From Firmicutes bacterium CAG:475 (GTDB lineage: Bacteria > Bacillota > Clostridia > Christensenellales > CAG-917), in the NCBI GenBank assembly GCA_000434435.1, contig FR895626.1, positions 1-7,416 on the forward strand: a stretch of 7,416 nucleotides of DNA, given 5' to 3'. Below the pieces are notes generated by a model. It was given only the letters and a program-made list of their open reading frames with translations, did no database searches and was not told the origin of the DNA. A program made the translations under genes and the position numbers. This document shows positions 5,837 to 7,416 of the stretch, piece after piece (position 1 is the stretch's first letter; the number at the start of each line of letters is the position of its first letter).

Positions 5837-7416
5837 GATGAGCAAAGCTTTCACACCGGAGTATATGGGCGATCCCAATCCGAGCGAGAAAATCCTCAAA
5901 CTAGCAAGAAAAATCACAGACTGCATCGACCATAAGATTGCAGGAGTGACAGTCAACGATCCCGAATACTGGGGACTTCGTTGCATCATGACCGATGAAA
6001 TGGCAGACGTTGCGCTCACAATGAAAGTGCGTCACCATTACACCATGGAAGATCTTGAAAAGTTGAATCCCGGCGTCGAGAAAAACAAACTGCACGATCT
6101 CGTCAAACAAATGAGCGATATCGGCATTTTGGAATACGACTACGGCAATCACTATGACAAGAACGGTCCTATCAAGGGCGCAAAAAAGGAACGTCGCTAT
6201 GTGCTTCCCATGTTCGTGCCCGGCTCTGCCGAGTTCACCAACATGGTGAAAAAGCAACTTGACGAACACCCCGAACTTGCAATGTTCTTCGAGCGCATGA
6301 CCTATCTCCCCTTGACCATGGTCACACCTATGGTTCCTCCGGGAGGCGCAGGCATCGGCATGCACGTTATTCCTGTCGAGAAAGCAATCGAGATGGAAAA
6401 CGGCACCATGGACATCGAGCATATCTCCTACTGGCTCAAAAAGTACGAAGGACACCTCGGCGTCGGCATCTGCTCCTGCCGTTACGGAAGAGCCAAGCTC
6501 GGCGAAGGTTGCGGCGACAGCTGTGAAGAGTGGTGTATCGGCATCGGCGATATGGCTGATTACTGCCGTGAAACGGGCAAGGGACGCGATATCACCTATG
6601 AAGAAGCAATGCAAATTCTCCGCAACGCAGAGAAGAACGGTTTTGTTCACCAAATCACCAACATCGACGGCGAAAACAAGATTTTTGCAATCTGCAACTG
6701 CAACGTCAATATCTGCAACGCACTGCGTACATCCCAACTTTTCAACACCCCCAACATGTCGAGAAGCGCATATGTCGCTCGCGTTGAAAAAGACAAATGC
6801 GTCGCTTGCGGCAAATGCGTAGAGTATTGCCCCGCAGGCGCAGTCAAACTCGGACAAAAACTTTGCACAAAGCAAGGTGAAATCAAATATCCCAAACACG
6901 AACTTCCCGACAACCTCTCCTGGGGCCCGGACAAGTGGGATGAGGATTACAGAGACAACAACCGTATCAACTGCTACGAAACGGGTACGTCTCCGTGCAA
7001 GGCGGCATGCCCCGCACACATCGCAGTTCAAGGCTACATCCGCAAGGCAAAAGAGGGCAAGTACAGAGAAGCTCTCGAACTCATCAAGAAGGACAATCCG
7101 TTCCCGGCAATCTGCGGACGCGTCTGCAACAAGCGTTGCGAGGCTGCATGTACAAGAGGAACGATTGACGAGGCGGTTGCAATCGACGATATCAAGAAGT
7201 TTATCGCAGAGCAAGATTTGCATGCGGAAACAAGATTCGTGCCCGAAGTTGTCATCCCGTCCAACGTCGAAACGCATTGGGGACAAAAGATTGCAATCAT
7301 CGGCGCAGGCCCTGCGGGACTTTCTTGCGCATACTATCTTGCAACCAAGGGCTATCAACCCACCGTGTTTGAAAAGAACGAGAAACTCGGCGGTATGCTC
7401 ACCTACGGCATTCCTT
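5829..7416 (+). CDS. Multidomain Fe-S/FAD oxidoreductase (GltD/NfnB-like), 3' truncated
   Basis: The gene is open to the window edge (529 residues seen). ATG 5829 lies 9 bases after AGGAG (5815-5819) and overlaps the previous stop by 8 bases. Residues ~45-105 could be a winged helix (inference from helix pattern and the DLVKQMSDIGILEYD segment). Residues 215-236 carry C215xC217 then C228, C232 and C236; residues 270-297 have GFVHQITN and CNCNVNIC (C289, C291, C296), a module I know from Fe-S proteins in which a CxCR cluster precedes ferredoxin motifs. A 4Fe-4S ferredoxin motif follows at C324, C327, C330, C334. Residues 382-460 form a GltD/DPD-type Fe-S domain (SPCKAACPAHI, then C429, C433, C437, C441). 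An FAD Rossmann start, IIGAGPAGLSCAYYL (490-504) with E516, is the last thing seen. It probably moves electrons between NAD(P)H, flavin and Fe-S clusters. The C-terminal NAD(P) half and any further fused domain are beyond the window, so the exact substrate is unknown. Confidence 0.88.
   Translation, partial: MAEMSKAFTPEYMGDPNPSEKILKLARKITDCIDHKIAGVTVNDPEYWGLRCIMTDEMADVALTMKVRHHYTMEDLEKLNPGVEKNKLHDLVKQMSDIGILEYDYGNHYDKNGPIKGAKKERRYVLPMFVPGSAEFTNMVKKQLDEHPELAMFFERMTYLPLTMVTPMVPPGGAGIGMHVIPVEKAIEMENGTMDIEHISYWLKKYEGHLGVGICSCRYGRAKLGEGCGDSCEEWCIGIGDMADYCRETGKGRDITYEEAMQILRNAEKNGFVHQITNIDGENKIFAICNCNVNICNALRTSQLFNTPNMSRSAYVARVEKDKCVACGKCVEYCPAGAVKLGQKLCTKQGEIKYPKHELPDNLSWGPDKWDEDYRDNNRINCYETGTSPCKAACPAHIAVQGYIRKAKEGKYREALELIKKDNPFPAICGRVCNKRCEAACTRGTIDEAVAIDDIKKFIAEQDLHAETRFVPEVVIPSNVETHWGQKIAIIGAGPAGLSCAYYLATKGYQPTVFEKNEKLGGMLTYGIP

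Noticed and set aside
5192..6019. 275-codon minus-strand frame across hypB copy 2
   Set aside because: It is a mirror of the GTPase gene, created by its codon use, and carries no domain of its own.
5901..7358. 485-codon open frame on the minus strand
   Set aside because: It is antisense to the Fe-S/FAD oxidoreductase, whose Fe-S motifs, flavin motif and ribosome site are clear. The antisense product is Cys/Val/Asp-rich with no recognisable domain and no ribosome site.

Overview
The window looks like chromosomal DNA of a low-to-middle GC anaerobic Bacillota (Clostridia-like), probably an uncultured gut-type organism. The basis is the strong Shine-Dalgarno sites, sigma-A-like promoters, a DhaS-like TetR regulator beside a fused ABC exporter, and ferredoxin/flavin redox genes next to HypB-type nickel GTPases. 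This placement is inference; no rRNA or other phylogenetic marker is present.

Left end (1-554). The first ~184 bases hold no convincing gene but contain a G/C-tract-rich, foldable segment. Next comes a 59-codon gene on the minus strand (185-364) with a good ribosome site, a basic N-terminus and the motifs DPNGSYTGVP and PVQDVDDL. An AT-rich divergent promoter region (365-554) separates it from the rightward genes.

Export module (555-4236). A TetR-family regulator is followed by a 985-residue single-chain ABC exporter: an N-terminal ATPase, a charged linker, and an FtsX/MacB-type permease with a very large outer domain. A near-perfect 31-bp palindrome lies between them and covers the -35 of a candidate exporter promoter. 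It is a good candidate operator for the regulator.

Spacer (4237-4487). The exporter stop codon lies inside the left arm of a 131-bp imperfect palindrome (4232-4362) whose arms pair in one register almost from end to end. It could be a MITE-like element or a structured terminator. It is followed by AT-rich DNA and a near-consensus promoter (TTGAAA-17-TATAAT with an extended -10), whose -35 lies in a perfect 9-1-9 palindrome.

Redox/metal operon (4488 to the end). Two tandem HypB-type SIMIBI GTPases overlap by ATGA. They run with an 8-base overlap into a large oxidoreductase gene that leaves the window. That protein joins a possible winged-helix region, a cysteine-rich CxC module, a single 4Fe-4S ferredoxin motif, a GltD/NfnB-type Fe-S domain and an FAD Rossmann fold. 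The tight coupling suggests the paired GTPases serve a metalloenzyme or redox complex with this flavoprotein. No hypA and no recognisable hydrogenase subunit is visible, so the client is unknown.
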